Shown: positions 38,307 to 48,578, counted from the first letter of the stretch. The stretch is DNA of 64,000 nt from Tolypothrix sp. PCC 7712 (GCF_025860405.1 NZ_CP063785.1:3348001-3412000), one strand, 5' to 3'. Notes: generated from the sequence alone by a model not told the origin. Numbers and translations: made by a program.

Positions 38307-38508
38307 CTGGCTTACAGTCCTTTGGGTAATTTCAATCAAGTTAATAGCTAACTGATACCATTTTTTGAAAATGGTATTAAATGGCATGAGCAGATGAATT
38401 TTATTGTTTGATGACCGAGACAATTTTGGATTTTAGATTTTAGATTTTAGATTAAATCTAAAAATAAAATCCAAAAAACGGTTTCAAGCCTACGCCAGTT
38501 GCCTTATG

Positions 38509-38584
38509 TCGGGAAACCCGCCCACCGCACTGGCTCACGCCACTTCTCTCAAGTCGGGAAACCCGCCCACGAGAGTGGCTCCTC
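38509..38584. repeat. Interspersed repeat (GGGAAACCCGCCCAC family), two units
   Basis: GTCGGGAAACCCGCCCAC at 38509 and 38553, each followed by ACTGGCTC or AGTGGCTC. Reverse-complement copies are at 38757 and 47293. Confidence 0.75.
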
Positions 38585-38756
38585 CGTTGACGGAGAAAGA
38601 GCAAAAAAATCATTCAATACTTAAGCCTCTTCTTTATAAGGAGAGGTCAATCCAAAAGACGCTCGCGGACTCGCTAACGCTGCGCTATCGTAAATCCAAA
38701 ATCTAAAATTGGGTGACTTACGCAAATGTCATATTTTTTTCGTTGAGGTTTGTCTA

Positions 38757-38805
38757 GGGGAGCCAGTCACGTGCGGAGGTTCCCTCCGTTGAGTGAACTG
38801 GCGTT
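38757..38805. repeat. Interspersed repeat (GGGGAGCCAGT...ACTGGCGTT)
   Basis: Ends GCCAGT and ACTGGC pair to form a hairpin; internal GAGGTTCCCTCC. Same family as 38509 and 47293. Confidence 0.7.
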
Positions 38806-38857
38806 CAAATGTCAAGAGTCCAAAAAACCTAAATTTTTGACCCTGGACATTTGTACA

Positions 38858-38875
38858 GACGCGATTAATCGCGTC
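38858..38875. repeat. GACGCGAT-NN-ATCGCGTC palindrome, copy 3
   Basis: Perfect 8-bp arms around TA; preceded by TGTACA as in copy 1. Confidence 0.8.
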
Positions 38876-39268
38876 TGTTGCAAATCTTATGCCAGACAAT
38901 CACTGTGTCAGTTGCGTAAGTCCTGTGTTTATCCAAATAGCTGTTTTTAATTATCAGTATTTTCACTAAAATAAAATTATAAATTCTGATTTCACAGGAA
39001 AAAAATCAGAAAACTTAAGTATTTATAGCGTAGCTAATGACTGTAAAAGATATATTTAGAAAAGCAATTAACAATTATAGATAAGTAAGATATGGTATTT
39101 TTATAAAATTAGCTAATAAATTACAATTTTTAAAGATATTACGACTGGATAGCCAATAAAAATTTATCCATAATTAATATGACTTTATAGCAAATAAATT
39201 AATCATGTATGTTTTTGGAGTTATCTTGTAAATTAATTATTACTTTTGATTTACAGAGAATTACGATT

Positions 39269-40687
39269 ATGTCATCCCAAAAGCAGAAAAATCACAAATG
39301 TATTAAAACTAATAATTTTCCTCAATTAATAACGCTAGCGCTAGCATCAACTACTATCATCACTTATACCTTACCAGCCCAAGCATTGACATTTAACTTT
39401 ACATACGATGCAGGTGTGACTTATCAGCAAAAAACTGCTTTTGAATTTGCAGGAAGATACTGGGCTGATTACCTAAGTGATGATGCTACTGTGAACATTC
39501 ACGTTGATTTTGCTTCTTCGAGTAAATTGCCAAAAGGGATGCTTGGTGGCTCTATTCCAGCGTTTGTAAATAATGTGAGCTATAATTCTTTTTGGAATGC
39601 ATTGAATAATGACCGCCAATCTCAATTTGATTACACTGCTGTCAGCAATTTATCTTCCAGTACACAATGGCAGTCTATTTTTCAAAATCTACAGCAAGAA
39701 ACACTCACGCTTTCTAATAACACAATTAATTTAACTCAAGCCAACGCCAAAGCATTAAATTTAATTGATAAAAATAGCACTGCCTTAGATGGGGTGATCG
39801 TTTTAAATGAGCTAGATAATACTGGTTATGGATGGGCAAACAGCGGTTACACCAGCACTAGTGTCAATAGCTGGTACACTAAAGCATTTGACCTCTACAG
39901 TGTTGCTGTTCACGAAATCGCACATATCTTAGGATTTGTTAGTAGTCTCGATGGCATTAATGCTAAGAACTACAATGATTTAGATTTACGTAAAAAACTG
40001 TTTACTCCCTTTGATTTATTCCGTTATTCTGACTCTAGCAAAACTCAAGGTTTATCAGATTTGAGTAACGGTAATGCTAGTTACTTCTCTATTGATGGTG
40101 GTATGAGCAGCATAGGTTATTTATCTACTGGTCAGGATACTAGTATTAAGGGCGATGGCTTTCAAGGCAGCCATTGGAAAAATTACACTAATAGTATTGG
40201 TGTGATGGCACCAGCTTTGCGTGTCGGTGCTGTGCGTGAAGCCGATGAACGAGACCTCAATGTTTTAGATGTGATTGGTTGGAACAGAAAATCTAGGATT
40301 TATTCTAGTAACTATTACACATTAGATTCACAAATCCAATATGCTAATATTTTGGCTAATCAAACATTAAATTCACAAGCTCAATCTGCTGCATATTGGA
40401 TTCAAGAAATTAACCGTAATTTCGATATTACGAATATGTTAAATCTAAATCGTTGGGGTGGTGCTAGCACCACTAGTACTTTAAATCAAACACAAGACCT
40501 AGTCGATATTCTCGCTCAAGAAGGTGTTTTTGAAATGGGTGGTTTTTGGGACACTGTCGATGAGCAAGAGAATGTTACTTCTGTTCCGGAACCAGCCAAT
40601 AATGCTGGATTAATCGGTATTGGCTTATTAGGCTTAATTGGTTTGAAATTGAAAAAGTTTTCTCGCCATTATCTCAATTCTATATAG
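39269..40687 (+). CDS. PEP-CTERM-anchored zinc metalloprotease
   Basis: 472 aa from ATG 39269; the ATG at 39209 would add 20 residues before the signal peptide (LITLALASTTIITYTLPAQA). Metal site HEIAHILGF (His215, Glu216, His219), the HExxH-xxGF form seen in NF038122-like secreted metalloproteases. The C-terminus is a PEP-CTERM sorting tag: VPEPANN, a hydrophobic helix (GLIGIGLLGLIGLKL) and a basic end (KKFSR). Such tags are cut by exosortase, leaving the protein at the cell surface or in exopolysaccharide. No exosortase gene is in the window. Confidence 0.88.
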   Translation: MSSQKQKNHKCIKTNNFPQLITLALASTTIITYTLPAQALTFNFTYDAGVTYQQKTAFEFAGRYWADYLSDDATVNIHVDFASSSKLPKGMLGGSIPAFVNNVSYNSFWNALNNDRQSQFDYTAVSNLSSSTQWQSIFQNLQQETLTLSNNTINLTQANAKALNLIDKNSTALDGVIVLNELDNTGYGWANSGYTSTSVNSWYTKAFDLYSVAVHEIAHILGFVSSLDGINAKNYNDLDLRKKLFTPFDLFRYSDSSKTQGLSDLSNGNASYFSIDGGMSSIGYLSTGQDTSIKGDGFQGSHWKNYTNSIGVMAPALRVGAVREADERDLNVLDVIGWNRKSRIYSSNYYTLDSQIQYANILANQTLNSQAQSAAYWIQEINRNFDITNMLNLNRWGGASTTSTLNQTQDLVDILAQEGVFEMGGFWDTVDEQENVTSVPEPANNAGLIGIGLLGLIGLKLKKFSRHYLNSI

Positions 40688-40872
40688 AGCCTGTTCCCAT
40701 CCCTCTGCAATCCTTAGCAGCGCTAGGATACCAGCAGGGGTGTTTTATGTGACTTGGGATTACTAGCGATTAGTTAGCTAATTTTTTTGTAAATAATTTC
40801 TGGTTAGTTAAGCAAAATTTTTGGGAACCCTAAAAATGTCACCTCTAAGAATAGTAGCCCTACACTAACCAG

Positions 40873-43800
40873 ATGTTTAAAATTTCAGAAAGTACAAGTT
40901 TATTATTGATACTCAATAAAACTAAACAGCCACTTTTAATTTTATTTTACATTTTATATTTATTAATTATTAATCAATTAAAGGGATTTGCACAAATTAT
41001 CCCAGATAATAACCTGTCATCAAATTCAATAACTGTTACTTCAGGAAATGTAATTGAAATTCAAGGTGGAACTCAAGTCGGTAATAACCTTTTTCATAGC
41101 TTTGAGCAATTTTCTGTCAACACAGGCAATACGGCTTTTTTTAATAATCCTTTAGAAGTTAATAATATTATTACTCGAGTCACAGGCAGTTCGATTTCTC
41201 AAATTGATGGCTTAATTCGTACTAATGGCCTAGCAAATTTATTTTTAATTAACCCTAATGGTATTATTTTTGGTACGAATGCTAGCTTAAACATTGGTGG
41301 TTCTTTTTTTGCAAGTACAGCGAATAGCATTAAATTTTCTGATGGCAGTATTTATAGTGCAGTTAATCCGCAACAACAAACTTTATTAACTATCAATACT
41401 CCTCTTGGCTTGCAGTATGGAGTAAATCCGGGAAATATCACTGTACAAGGGCCAGGTAATCAATTATTTGTGAATGAGTTTTTTGCCACTTCTCGAGAAA
41501 ATCGACCTGTAGGATTAGAGGTAAAAGCTGGTAATACTCTGGCATTAGTTGGCGGTAATGTTGATTTAAAAGGTGGGAATTTAACAGCAGGGCAAGGTAG
41601 AGTGGAAGTTGGCGCTGTTAAAGATAGTTTCGTTACCATTAATTACAATAATCCTGGCTTAACTTTAAACTATGAGGGAGTGAATAATTTTGCAGATATT
41701 AATCTCAATGCGGCTGCTTCAATAGATGTGAGTGGTGATGGTAGCGGTCATGTTCAAGTTATCGGTAGAAATATTAATTTAACTGATGGTTCGGCAATTT
41801 TAGCCAATACTGAACATGATTTAAATGGAGGGAGTATCAAGATTAAAGCTGCAGAATTACTCAATGTCAGTGGGTTTAATAGTCGTCCTGATTTTTCAAC
41901 AATTATCTCTACCGATGTGTCTCCAGAAGCTAGCGGTAATGGTGGTAGCATTGATATTGCTGCTCAGAAATTAACTGCAACTGATAGTGGACAAATTAGT
42001 AGTACAACCTTTGGGTTGGGAACTGGGGGAACAGTTAATATTCAAGCAGAAGATATAGAACTAGCTTTCGGTGGATTGGGGCCTAGTGGGATATTCGCTA
42101 GTACTGATTCTGGTGGTGGTAATGCGGGAAAAATTGCGATCGCAACTAATAATCTACTAGTTACTGATGGCGCGCAAATATCAACTACTAGTTGGTCTGG
42201 CAAAGGTAATGCTGGGGAAATCCAGATTACTGCGAAAAAAGCACAATTTATCGGTACTGCTTTGGGAAAATATCCTAGTGGGTTATTAGCTAGTACTTAT
42301 TCTGATGGTAATGGCGGTAATATTTTCCTTAATGCTGATAGCTTAGAAGTTAAAAATGGGGCACAAATTCAAAATAGTGCATTTGCTGCTGGTAATGCAG
42401 GGCAATTAGAAATTACATCTAAAAATATAGAATTAAGTGGTACAGATTCCGGCACACTTGCTAGTGGTTTACTTGCCAATGTTGAAAAAGGTGCAACAGG
42501 TAATGGAGGTTTGTTAAAAGTTACAACTGGGAATTTGAATTTATTTGATGGTGCGACGATAGTTGCTAAAACTGCTGGCTCAGGAAATGCTGGGAAGATA
42601 GAAATTGTAGCTAAAAATATAGAAATTAAAGGAACATCTAATAATCCACTGCCGACAATAATTGCCGCAAATGTTCAAAGTCAGGCGACAGGTGCAGGGG
42701 GTGAATTAAATATTAATACTGAAACTCTATATTTAAGTAATGGTGGACAAATTGCAACTAGCACATTTGGTACAGGTAATGCCGGCGTTTTAACCATTCA
42801 AGCTCATGATATAAATTTAAGTGGTTTTATTTCTGGTGGTAGTAGTGGTTTATTTAGTAATGCTGTTACCAATAGTGGTAATGGTGGTCAGTTAAATATC
42901 TCAACAGATAAACTGACTATTCAAGATGGTGCAACCATTGCTGCTAGTAACTTTTCTAGTCGTAACCCTAATCTTGCACCAGGAACAGGTTTAGCAGGTG
43001 ATATTAAAATTGATGCTCGATTAATTGAGCTTTTTGATAACACTACTTCCAATATTAAAAGTAGTATTAATGCTACTACCTTTAATGGTGGTGGTGGCAA
43101 TATTCAAATAAATACTAAAGAATCTCTAGTTGCTAGAAATAATAGTTTAATTACTGCGGATACCAAAGGTAATGCTAATGGTGGCACCATTAGAGTTAAT
43201 ACTAATTTGCTGTCCTTGAACAGTGGAGCTACCTTGAGTACAAATAGTACAGGATTAGGTCAAGCTGGTGATATTTTTATTAACGCTAATCAAGTCAGAG
43301 CAAACCAAGGGTTAATTACTGCTACTGCTACTCAATCAGGTGGTGGCAATATTACTTTAAATAATAATTTTCTCTTTTTGCAGAACAATAGCCTCATTAG
43401 TAGCAGCGTTACTGATAGTACGGGAGGCGGAGGTAATCTTTTTATTAATAGTGATTTTATCGTCAGTTACAATAATAGCGATATGAGAGCTAACGCTGTT
43501 TTTGGCAATGGGGGTAATATCCAAATTTACACCCAAGGACTTTTTCAAAGTCAAGATAGCGAAATTGATGCAAGTTCTAAATTTGGGATTGATGGTGTAG
43601 TCAAAATAACTAACCCAGAAGACGTTCAAAAGATTGCCATTGCAGAATTACCAAAGGATATAGTGGATGTTACTCAGTTAGTAGCTAAAGCTTGTAGTGC
43701 TAGTACAACTAATGAGTTTGTCATCATCGGAAAGGGAGGATTACCAGAAAATCCTACTGATATGCTGAGAGGACAAACAGTTTGGACAGATTGGCGGCAA

Positions 43801-44004
43801 TTATCTACAAGCAGTAATAGAAAAAATCAATTAGGAGCAGCAAGCCAAGAAAAGCTGGTTGCAACTTCTCCAAAATCAACACATATTATTGAAGCTCAAG
43901 GATGGGTAATTAATCGCGATGGCACTATAGAATTAGTGGCTCATGCGCCAGAGATACCTACTGTAGTACCTGTGAGTTATGTAGCTAAATGTACTGGCTC
44001 TTAA
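40873..44004 (+). CDS. TPS-domain filamentous haemagglutinin-like exoprotein
   Basis: 1043 aa. A hydrophobic N-terminus (about 18-42) serves as signal peptide. The two-partner-secretion domain follows (about 45-300): NNLFHSFEQFSVNTGNTAFF and the motif NPNGI at residue 127. The middle is a long beta-helix of Gly/Asn-rich repeats (GNGG, GGNIxI, GNAGxxxI). The C-terminal about 120 residues carry ACSASTTNEFVIIGKGGLPENP and VWTDWRQL, as in other cyanobacterial members. It would need a TpsB/BamA-type outer-membrane transporter, which is not here. Likely a surface adhesin or matrix protein. Confidence 0.9.
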   Translation: MFKISESTSLLLILNKTKQPLLILFYILYLLIINQLKGFAQIIPDNNLSSNSITVTSGNVIEIQGGTQVGNNLFHSFEQFSVNTGNTAFFNNPLEVNNIITRVTGSSISQIDGLIRTNGLANLFLINPNGIIFGTNASLNIGGSFFASTANSIKFSDGSIYSAVNPQQQTLLTINTPLGLQYGVNPGNITVQGPGNQLFVNEFFATSRENRPVGLEVKAGNTLALVGGNVDLKGGNLTAGQGRVEVGAVKDSFVTINYNNPGLTLNYEGVNNFADINLNAAASIDVSGDGSGHVQVIGRNINLTDGSAILANTEHDLNGGSIKIKAAELLNVSGFNSRPDFSTIISTDVSPEASGNGGSIDIAAQKLTATDSGQISSTTFGLGTGGTVNIQAEDIELAFGGLGPSGIFASTDSGGGNAGKIAIATNNLLVTDGAQISTTSWSGKGNAGEIQITAKKAQFIGTALGKYPSGLLASTYSDGNGGNIFLNADSLEVKNGAQIQNSAFAAGNAGQLEITSKNIELSGTDSGTLASGLLANVEKGATGNGGLLKVTTGNLNLFDGATIVAKTAGSGNAGKIEIVAKNIEIKGTSNNPLPTIIAANVQSQATGAGGELNINTETLYLSNGGQIATSTFGTGNAGVLTIQAHDINLSGFISGGSSGLFSNAVTNSGNGGQLNISTDKLTIQDGATIAASNFSSRNPNLAPGTGLAGDIKIDARLIELFDNTTSNIKSSINATTFNGGGGNIQINTKESLVARNNSLITADTKGNANGGTIRVNTNLLSLNSGATLSTNSTGLGQAGDIFINANQVRANQGLITATATQSGGGNITLNNNFLFLQNNSLISSSVTDSTGGGGNLFINSDFIVSYNNSDMRANAVFGNGGNIQIYTQGLFQSQDSEIDASSKFGIDGVVKITNPEDVQKIAIAELPKDIVDVTQLVAKACSASTTNEFVIIGKGGLPENPTDMLRGQTVWTDWRQLSTSSNRKNQLGAASQEKLVATSPKSTHIIEAQGWVINRDGTIELVAHAPEIPTVVPVSYVAKCTGS

Positions 44005-44035
44005 ATCTTGATCAGCCATTTTTCATACATAAATT

Positions 44036-44071
44036 GGGCGGGCTATTTGGCCCACCCGACAAGTATTTTTT
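44036..44071 (+). terminator. Possible terminator after the haemagglutinin-like gene
   Basis: GGGCGGGC and GCCCACCC can pair with one mismatch around a short loop; TATTTTTT follows about eight bases later. Weak. Confidence 0.4.
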
Positions 44072-44178
44072 GGTAACGAACTTCCAGAAATTACATTATC
44101 TAATTATGAAAGCGAAGACCATAATTTGATTCTTCCTCCTCTGCATCCTCTGCTCCCTCTGCGAACGTCTATTATCGA

Positions 44179-44994
44179 TTAGCTGAATACGCGATGTTGC
44201 AAAGAAGGCATTTGACGGCGGACTTGTTCTAGGCGAGTGGGTCGAATTTCGGCGATCGCAATTCCGGGTTTCTCTCCGGCATCAGCTAAAATCGTACCCC
44301 AGGGGTCGATAATCATGGCGTGTCCGTGGGTTTGTCTTCTGGCGTAATGGGTACCTGTTTGGGCAGGAGCAATGACATAACAGGTGTTTTCAATTGCTCT
44401 GGCTTGGAGTAATGTTTGCCAATGATCTTTACCAGTAAAGGCTGTAAAGGCAGCCGGGACAAAGATGACATCGGCTCCTTTGTCTGCCAGGTGTCTGTAC
44501 AATTCTGGGAAGCGGACATCATAGCAAATCGAAAGTCCCAAATTACCCAAGTTTTCGGAAACATACACAGGTGGTAGCTGTGTTCCAGCCATGACTGTGC
44601 TTGATTCTTGATAGGTGTTACCATCTGGGACATTCACATCAAATAGATGTACTTTGTAATAGCGAGAAAGTTCTTGACCGTTGGAGTCTACAAGTATGGT
44701 TGTGTTATAAAATTTGCCTGTGTGCTCTACGGGAACTGGAAAACTACCGCCCAGAATAGTGACTTGAAAGCGCTGGGCCATTTTTTTCAAGAATATTTCG
44801 CTTTCCCGTGCGATCGCTTCTGCTTGTGCAAGTTTGTCTTTTTCTTCCCCCATAAAAGAAAAGTTTTCTGGCAAACTCACCAATTCAGCACCCCGACGCA
44901 CGGCAAGTTCAATTAATTCTTCTGCCTGTGCTAAGTTTTTGTATAAATCAGGCACACTGGTTAATTGGATAGCAGCTGCTAAATAAGGCTTCAT
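44179..44994 (-). CDS. Nitrilase-superfamily amidohydrolase (Nit1-like)
   Basis: 271 aa from ATG 44994; the frame is open 25 codons further up but MKPYLAAAIQLTS is the usual family start. Catalytic triad Glu43 (LPENF), Lys114 (YYKVHLFD) and Cys157 (SICYDVRFPELYR). Close to the Nit1 / deaminated-glutathione amidase group, which repairs a side product of transaminases; another small omega-amide is possible. Cytosolic, single gene, divergent from marC. Confidence 0.92.
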   Translation of the reverse strand: MKPYLAAAIQLTSVPDLYKNLAQAEELIELAVRRGAELVSLPENFSFMGEEKDKLAQAEAIARESEIFLKKMAQRFQVTILGGSFPVPVEHTGKFYNTTILVDSNGQELSRYYKVHLFDVNVPDGNTYQESSTVMAGTQLPPVYVSENLGNLGLSICYDVRFPELYRHLADKGADVIFVPAAFTAFTGKDHWQTLLQARAIENTCYVIAPAQTGTHYARRQTHGHAMIIDPWGTILADAGEKPGIAIAEIRPTRLEQVRRQMPSLQHRVFS

Positions 44995-45367
44995 AGATTC
45001 CACAAACAGTAAATATGTGCGAGGTAGATTCTCAAATATATCGTTACCAGAGGCAGCGGAAAAGCCCACAAGTTCTAGGGATAAGATGACAGTTGTTTTA
45101 GCAACTGTAGGGCTGAGGAAATACCAATAAATTCATTATCTAGCAATTAGGGTAAGGGCGCTTCGTTAGCAGTATGCGTGACTCAAAGTCTTGCTAGTCA
45201 TTGGGTTTGAGATTTTTATTTTTTTTAATTACAAGTCATTTAGTGAAATATGCATCTTTATTACTTTTGTTTAAGTAATTGATAATACCCTGTCTACATT
45301 TCAATCTTTCTCTGGATGATAGAAAATAGGACACATTTCAAGGTAGGTTGTTATCAAACCTTGATAA

Positions 45368-45973
45368 ATGCGGTCTACTGTGGATACCTCAGCTCTTGTT
45401 CAAACATTTATTGCTGTATTTGTGCTAGCAGATGCGGTAGGTAATATACCCATAGTGCTGATTTTGACCAAAGGTATGACCCCAGAAGAAAGAAACAGAG
45501 TCATAGATAAAGCGATTGTCGTTGCGATCGCAGTTCTGTTGCTGTTTGTGTTCACTGGGCAATTAATTTTGACCTATTTGGAAATCAGCATGGCATCTTT
45601 GCGAGTAGCTGGGGGACTATTGTTGCTATTAGTTGCTTTGCAAATGTTGCGGGGAGAATTAGATACGCCCATTTTAGAAGAAGGTCGTGATGTTGCAATT
45701 ACGCCTTTAGCTTTACCATTACTAGCCGGGCCGGGAACTTTAACAACAGTCATGTTATTAACCTCACAATCGCAACTGCCCTATCTCGGTGTAGTTTTAG
45801 GTATTGTAGCGGCAATGTTTATTAGTTGGTTAATTCTGCGTTTGGGAACCTATATTGACAAGTGGATTGGTGCTGAAGGTGGAGTGATTATAACTCAGTT
45901 GTTTGGGTTTCTATTAGCGGCGCTAGCAGTAGAAATTGGTAGTACAGGAATTCGGGAATTATTTTTGAAATAA
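45368..45973 (+). CDS. MarC-family integral membrane protein
   Basis: 201 aa, six hydrophobic helices. Family marks: FVLADAVGNIPIVLILTKGMTPEERN near the start, GGLLLLLVALQMLRGE and TPLALPLLAGPGTLTTVMLL. Founder MarC lies next to the marRAB locus of E. coli, but a role in antibiotic resistance is not supported; function unknown. ATG 45368, no operon partner. Confidence 0.9.
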   Translation: MRSTVDTSALVQTFIAVFVLADAVGNIPIVLILTKGMTPEERNRVIDKAIVVAIAVLLLFVFTGQLILTYLEISMASLRVAGGLLLLLVALQMLRGELDTPILEEGRDVAITPLALPLLAGPGTLTTVMLLTSQSQLPYLGVVLGIVAAMFISWLILRLGTYIDKWIGAEGGVIITQLFGFLLAALAVEIGSTGIRELFLK

Positions 45974-46528
45974 ATAGTTGTAACTTCTAGGTTGTTGATT
46001 ACTGAGTACCGCACTATTTTTATCTATTTATAAACAGTGCTATCAGTGAGTAGTGCGTAGGATGCGTTACGCTATCGCTAACGCATCCGCGCTAAAGCTT
46101 TGCGTGCGCTACTACAAAATACTGAGTCTTTTTCAGCAATCAAATCACATTTTTATATAACTCATCAGCTATATAAAGATGAATAAAAATAACTTACTCT
46201 TCTGTCTTGTTGGGGTGACACGAATTTTGAATTTTGAATTCTCGATAAGCTTGAAAATGGCAGAATATAGCTTTAATACTAATAGTTATGGATAGAATAA
46301 AGGTCTTTAGGCATTAATTTAAGTATAGCTACCGAAAAATTTAAATAAGTCGTTTTTTTTACTTATAGATTGTATTGTTACCACTGAATATGGTATATTT
46401 TTCTTATCTTTGGGAAAAAATTAAATTTATATAAACCAAATAAAAAATTAATAAAAATCGTGTACTTTGATACTATATTTTAAGAGAAATAAGTTTTAGC
46501 ATCATCTTATGAATTCTGTAGGTACAGC
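45974..46528. other. Intergenic region between marC and a TPR gene
   Basis: About 555 bp with no gene. Hairpin GGATGCGTTA / TAACGCATCC at 46060-46088 is a dispersed-type palindrome; the remainder is AT-rich. Confidence 0.5.
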
Positions 46529-47272
46529 ATGGTCTTACGGCGCTGCTTAGTTGCCTCTAGCTTTATCACTTTCTCTACATTTGGCTGTGGTAATTGGGCA
46601 CATTCAACAGCAAATAACACCACACAAGTTGTACAAGAAAGTAATATTTCCCAACAGCTAATTGGTACACAATCACCACAAAAGGCGGCAGAATTTTTAA
46701 AGCAAGCTAATAGCTTACTAGATGCACGTCGTTATCAAGATGCGATCGCAGCATTCGATCAAGCGATCGCAATTGAACAGAACATTCCCGAAGCTTGGAT
46801 TAATCGAGGTAATGCGCTAACGTCTCTACAGCTTTACAAAGAAGCGATCGCATCCTACGATCGGGCGCTGGCTTTAAGACCTGACAAAGATGTCGCTTGG
46901 TATAATCGGGGCAATGCTTTAACCTCATTGCGACTCTACAAAGATGCGATAGTAGCCTATGATAGAGCGATCGCCCTCCAGCCGAAAAAATCCGAAGCTT
47001 GGATTAACCGAGGAATAGTCCTAACAAAACTGCAAAGTTACGCCGAAGGTTTGAAATCCTACGACACTGCGATCGCGATTCAGCCCAATATGCACCAGGC
47101 ATATTACAATAAGGCTTGTTCTTATGGTTTACAAGGCAATGTAGACCAAGCAATTCAAAACCTAGAAAAAGCAATTAAGCTGGCTCCGAATAAATATAAA
47201 AAATTGGCGAAAACAGACACAGATTTTAATAAAGTACGTAACGATAAAAAATTTCAACAGCTAATTAATTAG
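46529..47272 (+). CDS. Exported TPR protein
   Basis: 247 aa. Start ATG 46529; a hydrophobic segment (8-20) ends at FGCGN, a poor lipobox, so lipoprotein anchoring is uncertain. Five TPRs from about residue 50: 'AWINRGNALTSLQLYKEAIASYDRALAL' type units, 34-residue period, closely similar to each other. Several HIP1 sites (GCGATCGC) occur in the repeats. TPR proteins of this form mediate protein contacts; partner unknown. No operon. Confidence 0.8.
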   Translation: MVLRRCLVASSFITFSTFGCGNWAHSTANNTTQVVQESNISQQLIGTQSPQKAAEFLKQANSLLDARRYQDAIAAFDQAIAIEQNIPEAWINRGNALTSLQLYKEAIASYDRALALRPDKDVAWYNRGNALTSLRLYKDAIVAYDRAIALQPKKSEAWINRGIVLTKLQSYAEGLKSYDTAIAIQPNMHQAYYNKACSYGLQGNVDQAIQNLEKAIKLAPNKYKKLAKTDTDFNKVRNDKKFQQLIN

Positions 47273-47292
47273 TCAATATAAATATAAATGTA

Positions 47293-47341
47293 GGGGAGCC
47301 AGTTGCGTGGGCAGGTTTCCCGACTTGAGCAAACTGGCGTT
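47293..47341. repeat. Interspersed repeat (GGGGAGCCAGT...ACTGGCGTT), third locus
   Basis: GGGGAGCCAGTTGCGTGG, GGTTTCCCGACTTGAG, AACTGGCGTT. Related to 38509-38584 and 38757-38805. Confidence 0.75.
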
Positions 47342-47421
47342 GTGTTGTCGCGCAACGCACCAGCAACCATTTCCGCTAATTTTCTCATAGAGAACTCCAC
47401 AGAATGATTGATCCAAAAGCT

Positions 47422-47550
47422 GTCATTGCGAGCGAAACGGAGTGTAGTGAAGCAATCCCAATATTTTGCGGTTGCTTCATTTCGCTTCCCTTCTCCTGAC
47501 GGAGACGCTACGCGAACGGGACGCTACGCGAACGCTACATTCGCAATGAC
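47422..47550. repeat. Palindromic interspersed repeat (GTCATTGCGA family), larger copy
   Basis: Arms GTCATTGCGA and TCGCAATGAC as at 623-695, but the right arm is interrupted by a nested GACGGAGACGCTACGCGAAC unit with GACGCTACGCGAAC repeated. The ORF across it is not a gene. The 409-bp gap 47273-47681 holds only repeats. Confidence 0.75.
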
Positions 47551-47681
47551 AATTGGGCATTTCTTTTTGTGGAGGTCTCATACCAGTGTTTTTTCGCCCT
47601 GATTAACTATTTATCTACCGCCAAAATTATGGGAATTGGTATAAATTAATATTGGCTGTATATTTAAATTTTTATATAAAT

Positions 47682-48545
47682 ATGAAAAAATTGCTAGTAA
47701 CTGGAGCCAGTGGCTTTTTAGGATGGCATATTTGCCAGCTAGCAAAGCCAGAATGGGAAGTTTATGGTAATTATTTTGCTAATTCATTAACAATACCTGG
47801 CATCAAAACCTTAAAAGTTAATTTAACAGATTTTCAAGAATTAAAGCAGATATTTAATGATATAAAACCAGCCGCAGTAATTCATACTGCTGCTCTTTCT
47901 CAACCTAATTTTTGTCAAAACAATCCTCAAGAATCATACGCAATTAATGTCACCGCATCTTGCAATATAGCTGGACTTTGTGCTGATTATGCAATTCCTT
48001 GTGCTTTTACCTCAACTGATTTAGTATTTGATGGCTTAAATGCTCCCTATCAAGAAACAGATTCCGTAAATCCTTTAAGCATTTATGGTGAGCAAAAAGT
48101 TCAAGCAGAAATAGGGATGTTAGAACTATATCCTCATACAGCAGTATGCCGTATGCCTTTAATGTTCGGCATGGCAACACCTACAGCTAAAAGCTTTATA
48201 CAGCCATTCATAGAAACATTACAAGCAGGTAAAGAACTAAGTTTATTTATCGATGAATTTCGCACCCCAGTAAGTGGTAAAACTGCGGCTCAAGGGCTGT
48301 TATTAGCATTAGAAAAAGTCCAAGGTTTGATTCACTTGGGTGGTAAAGAAAGAATTTCGCGTTACGATTTTATGCGTCAATTAGTAGAGGTATTTGAAAT
48401 TCCCAATGCTCAACTTAAAGGCTGTCGCCAAGAAGATATCAAAATGGCAGCACCTAGACCAAAAGATGTATCTTTAAATAGTTCTAAAGCATTTACATTA
48501 GGTTATCAACCATTATCTATCAAAGAAGAATTAGCAGCCTTATAA
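47682..48545 (+). CDS. RmlD-like NAD(P)-dependent sugar-nucleotide reductase
   Basis: 287 aa from ATG 47682. Extended SDR: nucleotide motif TGASGFLG (7-14), substrate-side VIHTAALSQPNFCQNNP, and catalytic SIYGEQKVQAE (YxxxK). Overall fold is closest to dTDP-4-dehydrorhamnose reductase (RmlD) and to MAT2B-like proteins. No rmlABC partner lies nearby, so the substrate is open. An upstream in-frame TTG would add ten unconvincing residues. Confidence 0.85.
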   Translation: MKKLLVTGASGFLGWHICQLAKPEWEVYGNYFANSLTIPGIKTLKVNLTDFQELKQIFNDIKPAAVIHTAALSQPNFCQNNPQESYAINVTASCNIAGLCADYAIPCAFTSTDLVFDGLNAPYQETDSVNPLSIYGEQKVQAEIGMLELYPHTAVCRMPLMFGMATPTAKSFIQPFIETLQAGKELSLFIDEFRTPVSGKTAAQGLLLALEKVQGLIHLGGKERISRYDFMRQLVEVFEIPNAQLKGCRQEDIKMAAPRPKDVSLNSSKAFTLGYQPLSIKEELAAL

Positions 48546-48578
48546 CCAGTCAAATAATGTTTGCGACACATCAATAAT

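Larger units (their letters stand above)
38307..39268. other. Repeat-rich intergenic region
   Basis: 960 bp without a supported gene. In order: hairpin TACCATTTT-TTG-AAAATGGTA (38355-38375), TTTTAGA heptamers (38431-38452), two GTCGGGAAACCCGCCCAC units (38509, 38553), another copy of the same family at 38757, the GACGCGAT palindrome at 38858, then about 330 bp of AT-rich sequence before the metalloprotease. Confidence 0.6.

Noticed and set aside
38506..38950. Two 66-aa frames
   Set aside because: They consist of dispersed repeats (GGGAAACCCGCCCAC and GACGCGAT families).
47408..47602. 64-aa frame beginning MIQKLSLRAKRS
   Set aside because: Translation of the GTCATTGCGA palindrome family, a common false gene in cyanobacteria.
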